The position numbers were made by a program, and so were the translations under genes. DNA of 64,000 nt from Halomonas ventosae (GTDB taxonomy: Bacteria; Pseudomonadota; Gammaproteobacteria; Pseudomonadales; Halomonadaceae), in contig NZ_SNWH01000004.1 in assembly GCF_004361885.1 (NCBI RefSeq), positions 1 to 64,000 of the forward strand. Direction: 5' to 3'. A model generated the notes under the pieces. That model was not told the DNA's origin. It worked only from the letters and a program-made list of their open reading frames with translations, and ran no database searches. Shown here one piece after another: positions 45,374 through 55,603 of the stretch. Positions within the stretch are counted from its first letter, which is position 1. Every line of letters begins with the position of its first letter.

Positions 45374-46872
45374 GCCGTCCCGAATCTCCCAAGACGCTGG
45401 CCGACTGGCAGGCCCTGGCCGCCGGCCTGACCCTCGAGTCGCGCGCCTTCATCGATGACGCCTTCGTCGATGCCGCCAGCGGCGAGACCTTCGACACCCT
45501 CAATCCGGCCACCGGCGAGGTGCTTGCCCGGGTCGCCAGCTGCGACGGCCCCGACGCCGAGATCGCCGTGGGCCATGCCCGGACAGCCTTCGACGGTGGC
45601 GCCTGGTCACGCCTGGCGCCGGCGCGGCGCAAGAAGGTGCTGCTGCGCCTGGCGGAGCTGATGGAGGCCCACAAGCACGAGCTGGCGCTGCTCGATACCC
45701 TGGACATGGGCAAGCCGGTGACCAGTTCCCTGGGTGACATGAGCGGTGCCATCGCCTGCTTTCGCTACCAGGCGGAGTGCATCGACAAGCTCTTCGGCGA
45801 GGTTGCCCCCACCGGCGAGGAGACCCTGGCGCTGGTGCTGCGCGAGCCGCTGGGCGTGGTGGCCTCCATCGTGCCCTGGAACTTCCCGCTGATGATGACC
45901 GCCTGGAAGATCGCCCCGGCGCTGGCCGCCGGCAACAGCGTGGTCCTCAAGCCCTCGGAGAAGTCGCCGCTGTCGGCGCTGCGCCTGGCCCAGCTGGCCC
46001 GTGAGGCGGGGCTGCCCCGCGGTGTCTTCCAGGTGCTGCCGGGCTTTGGCCACACCGTGGGCCGCGCGCTGGCGCTCTCCATGCAGGTCGACTGCCTGGC
46101 CTTTACCGGCTCCACTGGCGTAGGCAAGCAGCTGATGCAGTATGCCGGCCAGTCGAACCTCAAGCGCCTCTATCTGGAGTGCGGCGGCAAGAGCCCCAAT
46201 CTGGTCTTCGCCGACTGCAAGGATCTTGACCGCGTGGCCCGCCATGCCGCCGAGGCGATCTTCCACAACCAGGGCGAGGTGTGCATCGCCGGTTCCCGGC
46301 TGCTGGTGGAAAACGCGATTCGCGAGGCCTTCGTCGAAAAGGTGTTGGCCGCCGCCGAACAGATGCAGCCCGGCGACCCGCTCGACCCGCAGAGCTTCAT
46401 GGGGGCGATCGTCGACGAGACACAGCATCGCCGCATCCTCGACTACATCCGCCAGGGCGTCGAGGAGGGGGCCAGGCTGCGTTGCGGTGGCGAGGCGCTG
46501 GAGGGCAAGGGGCTGTTCATTCCACCCACGGTGTTCGATAACGTGACCCCGGCGATGACCATCGGTCGAGAGGAGGTCTTCGGCCCGGTGCTCGCAGTAT
46601 TCGGTTTCGACAGCGAGGAGGAGGCCATCGAACTGGCCAACGACAGCGTCTATGGCCTGGCCGCGGGCCTGTGGAGCCAGGACATCGACCGCATCATGCG
46701 CGTGACGCGTCGGCTGGCCTCCGGCCAGGTGTTCGTCAACAACTGGGCCGGCGGCGACCAGACCATGCCCTTCGGCGGGGTCAAGCAGTCCGGCAACGGT
46801 CGCGACAAGTCGATGCACTCGCTGCAGGAGTACTCCGATCTCAAGAGCGTGTGGATGTCGCTGGCCACCTGA
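45370..46872 (+). CDS. puuC: Gamma-glutamyl-gamma-aminobutyraldehyde / aminobutyraldehyde dehydrogenase
   Basis: NAD(P)-dependent aldehyde dehydrogenase oxidising the aldehydes made by PuuB or SpuC. The protein is 500 aa. VPWNFPLMMTAWKIAPALAAG is the cofactor region, catalytic Glu270 lies in LECGGKSP, and nucleophile Cys305 lies in NQGEVCIAGSR. Length and C-terminal QSGNGRDKSMHSLQEYSDLKS match E. coli PuuC. It starts in the ATGA overlap with spuC. The 100-bp gap to convergent puuR shows only weak dyads and no clear terminator. Confidence 0.93.
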   Translation: MSRPESPKTLADWQALAAGLTLESRAFIDDAFVDAASGETFDTLNPATGEVLARVASCDGPDAEIAVGHARTAFDGGAWSRLAPARRKKVLLRLAELMEAHKHELALLDTLDMGKPVTSSLGDMSGAIACFRYQAECIDKLFGEVAPTGEETLALVLREPLGVVASIVPWNFPLMMTAWKIAPALAAGNSVVLKPSEKSPLSALRLAQLAREAGLPRGVFQVLPGFGHTVGRALALSMQVDCLAFTGSTGVGKQLMQYAGQSNLKRLYLECGGKSPNLVFADCKDLDRVARHAAEAIFHNQGEVCIAGSRLLVENAIREAFVEKVLAAAEQMQPGDPLDPQSFMGAIVDETQHRRILDYIRQGVEEGARLRCGGEALEGKGLFIPPTVFDNVTPAMTIGREEVFGPVLAVFGFDSEEEAIELANDSVYGLAAGLWSQDIDRIMRVTRRLASGQVFVNNWAGGDQTMPFGGVKQSGNGRDKSMHSLQEYSDLKSVWMSLAT

Positions 46873-46972
46873 CCTGCGTTCCTCGGCATGAAAGCGGCGA
46901 GGCCGGCATCCTAGGGTGCCTGGTTCGCTTTGCGAGGAGATAGAGATGATCAAGACGTCCTGCAGCGTTGGT

Positions 46973-47524
46973 TCAGAACGCTCGCGCCGGGGTGGCGCAG
47001 CTGACCAGCCGGCAGGGTTCGCGGCCGGGATTACGGAAGCGGTGGGGCACGTTGGTCTCGAAGTAGTAAGCCTCGCCGGGGCTCAGCACCCGGGTGTCGG
47101 CGCCGATGGTGATCTCGATCTCGCCCTCCAGCACCACCCCGGCCTCCTCGCCCTGGTGGGCGATCATCTCGCGGCCGGTGTCGGCCCCGGGCGGATAGGT
47201 CTCGATCATGAAGGCCAGGGCGCGGCTGGCGCGGTTGGCGCCTACCAGCTTGTAGATGACATCACCCGAGCCCACGTCGGCCAGCTCGTCGACCGAATAG
47301 AACACCTGGTTGCGACTCTCCAGGTCCATGGTGAAGAAGTCCCCGACGCTCATGGGAATGGCGTCGAGGATCTTCTTCAGCGAGCTGACCGAGGGGCTCA
47401 CCTTGCCCTGCTCGATCAGCGACAGGCTGGAGTGGGTGACCCCGCAGCGCTTGGCCAGCTCGCGCTGGGAGATGCCCTTCAGGGTGCGCAGGGCGCGCAG
47501 TCTCGCGCCGACATCATCCGACAT
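46973..47524 (-). CDS. puuR: HTH-type transcriptional regulator PuuR
   Basis: Repressor of putrescine utilisation genes. The protein is 183 aa. An N-terminal HTH_3 domain (about 7-60; GISQRELAKRCGVTHSSLSLIEQGKVSPS) is followed by a C-terminal cupin domain (about 110-180; HQGEEAGVVLEGEIEITIG, LSPGEAYYFETNVPHRF) that likely senses the amine. A strong AAGGAGAA ribosome site precedes the start. It begins 26 bases after the gatB stop on the same strand with no visible terminator, so it may be read from the gatCAB transcript. Convergence with puuC places it next to its likely targets. Confidence 0.92.
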   Translation of the reverse strand: MSDDVGARLRALRTLKGISQRELAKRCGVTHSSLSLIEQGKVSPSVSSLKKILDAIPMSVGDFFTMDLESRNQVFYSVDELADVGSGDVIYKLVGANRASRALAFMIETYPPGADTGREMIAHQGEEAGVVLEGEIEITIGADTRVLSPGEAYYFETNVPHRFRNPGREPCRLVSCATPARAF

Positions 47525-47550
47525 CCGGTTCTCCTTCCCTCAGCGCGGGC

Positions 47551-49020
47551 TCAGCACAACGCGTCGAGCTTCTCTTTCAGCAGGGCGTTGACCTGCTGGG
47601 GGTTGGCGGTGCCCCGCGAGGCCTTCATCACCTGGCCGACGAAGTAGCCGATCATCTTGCCGCGCTTGTCCGGCTCGGCGTCCCGGTACTGGGCCACCTG
47701 GGCGGGGCTGTCGGCGATCACCTGGTCGATCATCGCCTCGATGGCGCCGCTGTCGGTGACCTGCTTGAGCCCCTTGGCCTCGATCACCTCGTCGGCGGAC
47801 TGCCCTTCGCCGTTCCACAGCGCCTGGAAGACCTGCTTGGCGGCCTTGCCGTTGATGGTGTCATCCATCACCCGACTGACCAGCTCGCCAAGCTGGGTCG
47901 CCGAGACCGGACTGTCCTGGATCGGCAGGCCCTCGCGGTTCAGGGCGCCGGAGAGCTCGCCCTGGACCCAGTTGGCGGCCAGCTTGGCATCGCCGCAGAC
48001 CTCCTTGACCGCCTCGAAGTACTCGGCCATCTCGCGGCTCGCCGAGAGCACCCCGGCGTCGTAGGCAGAGAGCCCCAGTTCATCCTGGAAACGGGCGCGC
48101 TTGGCAGCGGGCAGCTCCGGCAGGGTGTCGCGCAGGTGGTCGACATAGGCGCGGTCGAGCACCACCGGCAGCAGGTCGGGGCAGGGAAAGTAGCGGTAGT
48201 CGTTGGCCTGCTCCTTGGTGCGCATGCTGCGGGTCTCGTCGCGCTCGGGGTCGAACAGGCGGGTCTCCTGGATCACCTCGCCGCCATCCTCGAGCAGCTC
48301 GATCTGGCGCTCCACCTCGAATTCGATGGCGCGCTCGACGAAGCGGAAGGAGTTGACGTTCTTGATCTCGGCGCGGGTGCCGAAGCTTGCCTGGCCGCGC
48401 GGGCGCACCGACACATTGACGTCGCAGCGCATCGAGCCCTCGGCCATGTTGCCATCGGAGATGCCCAGGTAAGTGACGATCGAGTGGATCGCCTTGAGGT
48501 AGGCCGCGGCCTCCCTGGCCGAGCGCATGTCCGGCTCGGAGACGATCTCCAGCAGCGGTGTGCCGGCGCGATTCAGGTCGATGCCGGTCATGGCGTGGCC
48601 CCTGCCGTCGGCAAAGGTTTCGTGCAGCGACTTGCCGGCATCCTCCTCCAGGTGGGCGTGATGCACCCGGACGGCCTTGGTACTGCCATCCTCCAGAGTG
48701 ATCTCCACCTCGCCGGGCCCGACGATAGGGTGATACATCTGGCTGGTCTGATAGCCCTTGGGCAGGTCGGGGTAGAAGTAGTTCTTGCGGTCGAACACCG
48801 AGACCTCGGGAATCTCGGCGTGGATCCCCAGTCCGAACTGCACGGCCATGGCCACGGCTTGCTCGTTGAGCACTGGCAGCACGCCGGGCAGCCCCAGGTC
48901 GACGGCGCAGGCCTGGCTGTTGGGCTCGGCGCCAAAGGCGGTGGAGGCACCGGAGAAGATCTTCGATTTGGTGGCGAGCTGGACGTGGACCTCCAGCCCG
49001 ATCACGGTTTCCCATTGCAT
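47551..49020 (-). CDS. gatB: Asp/Glu-tRNA(Asn/Gln) amidotransferase subunit B
   Basis: Kinase/tRNA-binding subunit that activates misacylated Asp-tRNA(Asn) or Glu-tRNA(Gln) for amidation. The protein is 489 aa. N-terminal [22 protein letters not shown] and the [17 protein letters not shown] motif ([17 protein letters not shown]) belong to the catalytic cradle. The C-terminal YqeY-like tail domain has [16 protein letters not shown]. The ATG at 49020 shares one base with the gatA stop (TGATG). The preceding in-frame GTG at 49023 is possible but less likely. Confidence 0.97.
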   Translation of the reverse strand: MQWETVIGLEVHVQLATKSKIFSGASTAFGAEPNSQACAVDLGLPGVLPVLNEQAVAMAVQFGLGIHAEIPEVSVFDRKNYFYPDLPKGYQTSQMYHPIVGPGEVEITLEDGSTKAVRVHHAHLEEDAGKSLHETFADGRGHAMTGIDLNRAGTPLLEIVSEPDMRSAREAAAYLKAIHSIVTYLGISDGNMAEGSMRCDVNVSVRPRGQASFGTRAEIKNVNSFRFVERAIEFEVERQIELLEDGGEVIQETRLFDPERDETRSMRTKEQANDYRYFPCPDLLPVVLDRAYVDHLRDTLPELPAAKRARFQDELGLSAYDAGVLSASREMAEYFEAVKEVCGDAKLAANWVQGELSGALNREGLPIQDSPVSATQLGELVSRVMDDTINGKAAKQVFQALWNGEGQSADEVIEAKGLKQVTDSGAIEAMIDQVIADSPAQVAQYRDAEPDKRGKMIGYFVGQVMKASRGTANPQQVNALLKEKLDALC

Positions 49021-50480
49021 CACAGGGTCTCCTCGGCGATAGCGGGCCGACGCAGGTGCCAGTCGGTGGCCTGCTGGAACTGGTGGGCGACGTTGAGTAG
49101 CCGCGCCTCGGCGAAGTGGGTGCCGAGTATCTGTAGGCCCACGGGGCGGCCGCCCACGAAGCCGGCCGGCACGCTGATCCCGGGGATGCCTGCCAAGTTG
49201 ATGGCGATGGTGTAGATGTCCTGCAGATACATCGACACGGGATCCTTCTTCGCCCCCAGGTCGAAGGCCGGGGTCGGCGAGGTGGGGCCCATCAGCACGT
49301 CGACCTCGTCGAAGGCGTCGAGGAAGTCCTGGCGGATCAGCCGGCGCACCTGCTGGGCCTTCTTGTAGTAGGCATCGAAGAAGCCCTCGGAGAGGGTGTG
49401 GGTGCCCATCAGGATGCGCCGCTTGACCTCCTCGCCGAAGCCCTCGGCCCGCGAGCGCTTGTAGAGGTCGGTGAGATCCGCGGGGGCATCGCAGCGGTGG
49501 CCGAAGCGCACACCGTCGTAGCGTGCCAGGTTGGAGGAGGCCTCCGCCGGGGCGATGACGTAGTAGGCCGGGATGGCGTAGTGGGTGTGCGGCAGGCTGA
49601 CCTCGCGCAGCGTGGCGCCCAGCGTCTCAAAGACGCCGATCGCCTCGCGCACGGCGCGTTCCACCGCCGGGTCGAGGCCCTCGCCGAAGTATTCGCGGGG
49701 CAGGCCGATCCTCAGCCCGGCCAGGGGGGCGTCGAGCTCCTGGGTGTAGTCGGGCACCCCGCGAGCCACGCTGGTGGAGTCGCGCAGGTCATGGCCGGCA
49801 ATGGCGGTGAGCAGGCGGGCACAGTCCTCGGCAGTGCGCGCCATGGGGCCAGCCTGGTCGAGGCTCGAGGCGTAGGCGATGATGCCGTAGCGCGACACCC
49901 GTCCATAGGTGGGCTTCAAGCCGGTGATGCCGCAAAAGGCGGCCGGCTGGCGGATCGAGCCGCCGGTGTCGGTGCCCATGGCGGCAGGTACCAGGCCGGC
50001 GGCCACCGCGGCGGCGCTGCCCCCGGAGCTGCCACCCGGCACGGCGTTGCGGTGCCAGGGGTTATGCACCGCCCCGTAGAAGCTGTTCTCGTTGGAGGAG
50101 CCCATGGCGAACTCGTCCATGTTGGTCTTGCCCAGGCTCACCGTACCGGCGGCCTTGAGCTTCTCGACCACGGTGGCGTCGTAGGGAGCCACGAAGGTGT
50201 CGAGCATCTTCGAGCCGGCACTGGTCCTGACACCTTCGGTGCAGAAGAGGTCCTTGAGGGCCAGGGGCACGCCGGTTAGCGGGCCGGCGTTGCCGGCGGC
50301 GCGGGCGGCATCGGCCTGGTCGGCAGCCTCGAGCGCCTGCTCGGCGGTGAGGGTGATAAAGCTGTTGAGCTCGCCGTCGAGGCGCTCGATGCGCGCGAGC
50401 AGCGCCTGGGTGAGCTCGCGGCTGGAGAACTCGCCGGCGGCGAGCCCGGCGGCGAGTGCCGTCAGAGTTGTGTCATGCAT
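49020..50480 (-). CDS. gatA: Asp/Glu-tRNA(Asn/Gln) amidotransferase subunit A
   Basis: Amidase subunit releasing ammonia from glutamine for tRNA amidation. The protein is 486 aa. It carries the amidase-signature triad: Lys76 in PLALKDLF, the cis-Ser near 151-152 in [10 protein letters not shown], and nucleophile Ser175 in [10 protein letters not shown]. The frame is open to 50528, but [13 protein letters not shown] at 50480 is the canonical start, with GGAG about 11 nt upstream. It lies between gatC and gatB in the standard order. Presence of gatCAB implies indirect formation of Asn-tRNA and/or Gln-tRNA. Confidence 0.97.
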   Translation of the reverse strand: MHDTTLTALAAGLAAGEFSSRELTQALLARIERLDGELNSFITLTAEQALEAADQADAARAAGNAGPLTGVPLALKDLFCTEGVRTSAGSKMLDTFVAPYDATVVEKLKAAGTVSLGKTNMDEFAMGSSNENSFYGAVHNPWHRNAVPGGSSGGSAAAVAAGLVPAAMGTDTGGSIRQPAAFCGITGLKPTYGRVSRYGIIAYASSLDQAGPMARTAEDCARLLTAIAGHDLRDSTSVARGVPDYTQELDAPLAGLRIGLPREYFGEGLDPAVERAVREAIGVFETLGATLREVSLPHTHYAIPAYYVIAPAEASSNLARYDGVRFGHRCDAPADLTDLYKRSRAEGFGEEVKRRILMGTHTLSEGFFDAYYKKAQQVRRLIRQDFLDAFDEVDVLMGPTSPTPAFDLGAKKDPVSMYLQDIYTIAINLAGIPGISVPAGFVGGRPVGLQILGTHFAEARLLNVAHQFQQATDWHLRRPAIAEETL

Positions 50481-50531
50481 GGGCCCTGGGCTCCGTGATG
50501 GCTTGCCGGAAACAGATGGGAGTGGCACGGG

Positions 50532-50819
50532 TCATTCGACGACCCGCGGAACCAGATAGAGGCCCTGTTCCACCGCCGGCGCACAGCGCTGGAAACGCTC
50601 GCGCTGGTCGCTCTCGGTGACCTCGTCGGCGCGCAGCCGCTGGGTGGTCTCCAGGGGGTGGGCCAAGGGGGCGACCCCCTCGGTATCCAGGCTCTGGAGC
50701 TGGTCGACCATCGTCAGGATATGACCCAGGTCATCCAGATAGTGGGCGGCTTCGTCGTCGTCCAAGCCGAGCCGGGCCAGGTGGGCGGCCCTGAGAACGT
50801 CTGCGTGTTCAAGCGCCAT
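50532..50819 (-). CDS. gatC: Asp/Glu-tRNA(Asn/Gln) amidotransferase subunit C
   Basis: Small belt subunit wrapping GatA and GatB. The protein is 95 aa. Family segments [20 protein letters not shown] near the N terminus, [22 protein letters not shown] in the middle and the C-terminal [13 protein letters not shown] are present. ATG 50819 is chosen; the frame extends to 51062 but runs into the mreB coding region and is not conserved. It is first gene of gatCAB and divergent from mreB across 181 bp. Confidence 0.96.
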   Translation of the reverse strand: MALEHADVLRAAHLARLGLDDDEAAHYLDDLGHILTMVDQLQSLDTEGVAPLAHPLETTQRLRADEVTESDQRERFQRCAPAVEQGLYLVPRVVE

Positions 50820-50859
50820 GATCGGATATCCTCGACAGGGAGTGGAATCTGGGAAATGA

Positions 50860-52038
<1,179 letters not shown>

Positions 52039-52054
52039 CTCGGGGGGATGCCCT

Positions 52055-52969
52055 ATCAAGCCGCTGTTCTCGAATGGACCGCTGCCGGGCTATCGCATGT
52101 TGCTGTGCGTGGTTCTGGCGTCGGTGCTGATGTTTGCCGATACGCGCTTCACTCGCATGGAACCGGTGCGAACCCAGCTCTCCACGCTGGTGGCACCGAT
52201 CCAGTGGCTGGTCAGCCTGCCCAGCGACGTTCTTAACTGGGCCTCGCTGGCACTCTCCGAACAACGGGCTTTGGTGGATGAAAATCGCCGCCTGCGCGAG
52301 CAGATTCTCACGCTATCGCACCGTGTGCAGCGCATGGCCAGCCTGACCGCTGAGAACGTGCGGTTACGCGAGTTGCTCGACGCCACCCGCCAGCGCGACA
52401 TGCCCTATATCACCGCCGAGCTACTCTCGCTGGACCCCGACCCCTTCACCCATCAGATGGTCGTCGATCGTGGTCGCCGGGATGGGGTCTATGTGGGTCA
52501 GCCGGTGCTGGATGCCTCGGGGTTGGTCGGGCAGGTCATTGCCACCTCAGCCTACTCCAGCCGCGTGCTGCTGCTCTCCGATGCCAGTCATGCCCTGCCA
52601 GTGCAGGTCAATCGCAACGGGCTGCGCTTCATCCTCCAGGGGGTGGGTAGCTACGATGCCCTCAACGTCACCCATGTGCCCGACACCGCCGACATCCGCC
52701 AGGGCGACCTGCTGACCACCTCGGGGCTGGGCAAGCGTTTCCCGCCCGGCTATCCGGTGGCTCGGGTCTCGGCGGTGATCCATGACCCGGGCGAGCCCTT
52801 TGCCCATGTCACCGCCGAGCCGGTGGCGCAGCTGCAGCGTTCACGGCACTTCCTGCTGCTGTTTCCACCTGCCCTTCCCGCAGCCCCTGCCGAGGGAGAG
52901 CTGGCTGCCCCGGCCCTCGAGGCGGCTCTTGGTCTTGGCACCTCGGCGACCAACCAGGAGTCGCCCTGA
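52055..52969 (+). CDS. mreC: Rod shape-determining protein MreC, unusual start
   Basis: Bitopic inner-membrane protein that scaffolds the elongasome and activates PBP2. From 52055 it has 304 aa: a cytoplasmic tail KPLFSNGPLPGYR, a transmembrane helix (MLLCVVLASVLMFAD), a coiled coil (about 55-95) and a double beta-barrel with DRGRRDGVYVGQPV and TSGLGKRFPPGYPVA. The tail matches the family N terminus (MKPxFS-GP), but the codon in the Met position is ATC (52055-52057), 6 nt after GGGGGGA. The first in-frame ATG is 52097, which would delete the whole conserved tail; the ATG at 52048 is out of frame. So either AUC is the start or one base has been gained or lost. Confidence 0.9.
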   Translation: MKPLFSNGPLPGYRMLLCVVLASVLMFADTRFTRMEPVRTQLSTLVAPIQWLVSLPSDVLNWASLALSEQRALVDENRRLREQILTLSHRVQRMASLTAENVRLRELLDATRQRDMPYITAELLSLDPDPFTHQMVVDRGRRDGVYVGQPVLDASGLVGQVIATSAYSSRVLLLSDASHALPVQVNRNGLRFILQGVGSYDALNVTHVPDTADIRQGDLLTTSGLGKRFPPGYPVARVSAVIHDPGEPFAHVTAEPVAQLQRSRHFLLLFPPALPAAPAEGELAAPALEAALGLGTSATNQESP

Positions 52970-53457
52970 TGGCCACGTCTCCGCCTGCTAACCTGCTGTG
53001 GATCTGGCTGACCCTGCTGTTGGCCCTGTGCCTGCAGGTCATGCCGCTCGCCGATGGCTGGCAGGTGTGGCGCCCGGACTGGCTGGGCCTGATGCTGATC
53101 TACTGGTACATGCACGAGCCACAGCGGGTCGGCGTCTTTCACGGTTTCGTGCTGGGTTTGCTGATGGATCTCATCGAAGGCACCCCGCTGGGGCACAACG
53201 CCCTGCTGTTGTCGCTGCTGGCCTTCCTCTGCGCCCTGGTCTATCCCCGTTTCCGGGCCTACTCGCTGATCCAGCAGGCGCTATTGATCTTCGTGCTGCT
53301 GGGTATGGTCCAGGTGGCCGAGCAATGGCTCAGGGCCCTGTTCGGCCCCTTCGCCATGCACCTCTCGTTCCTGCTGTCTTCGCTGATCGGGGCACTGCTC
53401 TGGCCCTGGCTAACCACCCTGTTTGAGGCACTGGGGCGCCGCCTCGCTCGCCATTGA
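52969..53457 (+). CDS. mreD: Rod shape-determining protein MreD
   Basis: Polytopic inner-membrane partner of MreC. The protein is 162 aa with five or six hydrophobic helices, starting with LLWIWLTLLLALCLQVMPL. PDWLGLMLIYWYMHEPQRVGV and GFVLGLLMDLIEGTPLGHNAL are family hallmarks. Its ATG overlaps the mreC TGA by one base. maf follows after 27 bases. Confidence 0.95.
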   Translation: MATSPPANLLWIWLTLLLALCLQVMPLADGWQVWRPDWLGLMLIYWYMHEPQRVGVFHGFVLGLLMDLIEGTPLGHNALLLSLLAFLCALVYPRFRAYSLIQQALLIFVLLGMVQVAEQWLRALFGPFAMHLSFLLSSLIGALLWPWLTTLFEALGRRLARH

Positions 53458-53484
53458 CCACTTGCCCTACGCCGCGGAGCTGTC

Positions 53485-54102
53485 ATGACTTACGATCCCG
53501 TGCTCTGCCTGGCGTCGGCCTCGCCACGCCGACGCGAGCTGCTCGCTACGATCGGCGTCGCCGTCGAGGTGCGCCCCGTCAACATTGACGAGACGCCGCG
53601 AGCCGACGAGGCCGCCCATGACTATGTGGTCCGCCTGGCCTGGGAGAAGGCGCTGGCCGGTGCCCCCTTTTCCACGCTGCCCATTCTGGGCGCGGATACC
53701 GCGGTGGTCTGTGATGGCGCGATCCTCGGCAAGCCGGCGGGCGCCGAACAGGCCGCGAGCATGCTGCGCGGACTTGCTGGACGTGCCCACGAGGTGCTCA
53801 CCGGCGTGGCCGTCAGCGGCCCTGCCGGGCTGCTGACGGCCTGCGTGGCCACCCGTGTTTATTTGCGTGCGATCAGCGAGACGGAGCTTGCCGCCTACTG
53901 GGCCACCGGCGAGCCGGCGGACAAGGCCGGCGGCTACGCCATCCAGGGCCTGGCCGCGGTGTTCGTCGAGCGCATCGAGGGCAGCCATTCGGCAGTGGTG
54001 GGCCTGCCGCTGTTCGAGACCGCCAACCTGCTGAGCCAGCAGGGCGTGCTGCTCTGGAACGGGGCGCTGCCGATCGGCCCCAGCTCATGCCCTATGTCAT
54101 AA
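53485..54102 (+). CDS. maf: Maf family nucleoside triphosphate pyrophosphatase (YhdE type)
   Basis: House-cleaning pyrophosphatase, probably acting on dTTP/UTP and modified forms. The protein is 205 aa. LASASPRRRELLATIG (9-24) is the substrate loop, GADTAVVCDGAILGKP the catalytic Asp region, and GYAIQGLAAVFVERIEGSHSAVVGLP the C-terminal signature. YhdE sits between mreD and rng in E. coli and Pseudomonas as here. The C terminus (ALPIGPSSCPMS) is variable. Confidence 0.95.
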   Translation: MTYDPVLCLASASPRRRELLATIGVAVEVRPVNIDETPRADEAAHDYVVRLAWEKALAGAPFSTLPILGADTAVVCDGAILGKPAGAEQAASMLRGLAGRAHEVLTGVAVSGPAGLLTACVATRVYLRAISETELAAYWATGEPADKAGGYAIQGLAAVFVERIEGSHSAVVGLPLFETANLLSQQGVLLWNGALPIGPSSCPMS

Positions 54103-54135
54103 TGGCGGCAAACTCTTCTGGACAAGGACTTCCGC

Positions 54136-55599
54136 ATGAGCGGTGAAGTACTCATCAACCTGACGCCGATGGAAACCCGTGTCGCCGTGGTGGAGAACGG
54201 CGTGCTGCAGGAGGCCTTCATCGAGCGAGCCCGTCGCCGCGGTATCGTCGGCAATATCTACAAGGGCAAGGTGGTGCGTGTGCTGCCGGGGATGCAGGCT
54301 GCCTTCGTCGATATCGGCCTGGACCGCGCTGCCTTCATACACGCCCACGAAGTGATGCCAGCTGCGACCCCGGGCGACGACCAGGTCTCTATTGCACAGC
54401 TGCTCCATGAGGGCCAGACCCTGGTGGTGCAGGCCACCAAGGACCCTATCGGCTCCAAGGGAGCGCGGCTCACCACCCACCTCTCGATACCCTCGCGTTA
54501 CCTGGTCTACATGCCCGATTCACCCCACCACGGCGTCTCCCAGCGCATCGAGGACGAGTTGGAGCGTGAACGCCTGCGCGGCCTGGTCGAGGCGGCTGGC
54601 CTTGAGCAGTCGGTGGAGGTCACCGGCGGCTTCATCGTGCGCACCGCCGCCGAGGGTGTCGGGGTTGAGGAGCTCGCCGCCGACATGGCCTTCCTGCTGC
54701 GCCTGTGGCGGCGGGTTGGCGAGCGCATGCTGACCACCTCGGCCCCCGGCGTGATCTACGATGACCTGCCGCTGTTCATGCGCACCCTGCGTGATGTGAT
54801 GCGTGACGACATCGAGAAGGTGCGCATCGACTCCCGGGAAAACTACGTCAAGTTGCTCGAGTTCGCCGAGGAGTTCATGCCCACCGCGGTGGAGCGCATC
54901 GAGCACTATGCCGGCGAGCGGCCGATCTTCGACCTGTTCAGCGTTGAGGATGAAATCCAGAAGGCGTTGGGGCGCAAGGTGCAGCTCAAGTCGGGCGGGT
55001 ATCTGGTCATCGATCCCACCGAGGCGATGACCACTATCGACGTCAATACCGGTGGCTACGTGGGTCATCGCAACCTCGAGGAGACAATCTTCAAGACCAA
55101 CCTCGAGGCCGCCACGGTGATCGCCCGCCAGCTGCGACTGCGCAACCTCGGCGGCATCATCATCATCGACTTCATCGACATGGAGGACACTGAGCATCAG
55201 CGCCAGGTGTTGCGCATGCTCGAGAAGTCGCTGGAGCGCGACCACGCCAGAACCAAATGCACCGGGGTCACCGAACTGGGCCTCGTCCAGCTGACTCGCA
55301 AGCGCACCCGCGAGAGTCTCGAGCAGACGCTGTGCGAGCCTTGTCCCGTATGTGCCGGTCGCGGCACCCTCAAGACCCCGGAGTCGGTCTGCTACGAGAT
55401 CTTCCGCGAGATCCTGCGCGAGGATCGTGCCTACAGCGCCGAGACCTATACCGTGCTGGCCTCCCAGGCGGTGGTGGATCGCCTGCTCGACGAGGAGTCC
55501 GCCGCCGTGGCTGATCTGGAGAAGTTCATCGGCAAGCCGATCCGCTTCCAGGTGGAAACCCACTACTCCCAAGAGCAGTACGACATCGTGCTGATGTGA
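54136..55599 (+). CDS. rng: Ribonuclease G
   Basis: Endoribonuclease processing 16S rRNA 5' ends and some mRNAs. The protein is 487 aa. The S1 domain (about 35-125) starts with NIYKGKVVRVLPGMQAAFVDIG. The catalytic DNase I-like domain contains TTIDVNTGGYVGHRNLEET and IIIIDFIDMEDTEHQ, which hold the metal-binding aspartates. The Zn-link cysteines lie in CEPCPVCAGRG. The lack of a long RNase E-type C-terminal scaffold confirms RNase G. The AAGGAC site lies about 10 nt upstream of the ATG. Confidence 0.97.
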   Translation: MSGEVLINLTPMETRVAVVENGVLQEAFIERARRRGIVGNIYKGKVVRVLPGMQAAFVDIGLDRAAFIHAHEVMPAATPGDDQVSIAQLLHEGQTLVVQATKDPIGSKGARLTTHLSIPSRYLVYMPDSPHHGVSQRIEDELERERLRGLVEAAGLEQSVEVTGGFIVRTAAEGVGVEELAADMAFLLRLWRRVGERMLTTSAPGVIYDDLPLFMRTLRDVMRDDIEKVRIDSRENYVKLLEFAEEFMPTAVERIEHYAGERPIFDLFSVEDEIQKALGRKVQLKSGGYLVIDPTEAMTTIDVNTGGYVGHRNLEETIFKTNLEAATVIARQLRLRNLGGIIIIDFIDMEDTEHQRQVLRMLEKSLERDHARTKCTGVTELGLVQLTRKRTRESLEQTLCEPCPVCAGRGTLKTPESVCYEIFREILREDRAYSAETYTVLASQAVVDRLLDEESAAVADLEKFIGKPIRFQVETHYSQEQYDIVLM

Positions 55600-55603
55600 G
55601 CCT

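Noticed and set aside
46881-46902. CCTCG/CGAGG dyad between puuC and puuR
   Set aside because: 5-bp stem with a 12-nt loop and no T-run; too weak to call a terminator.
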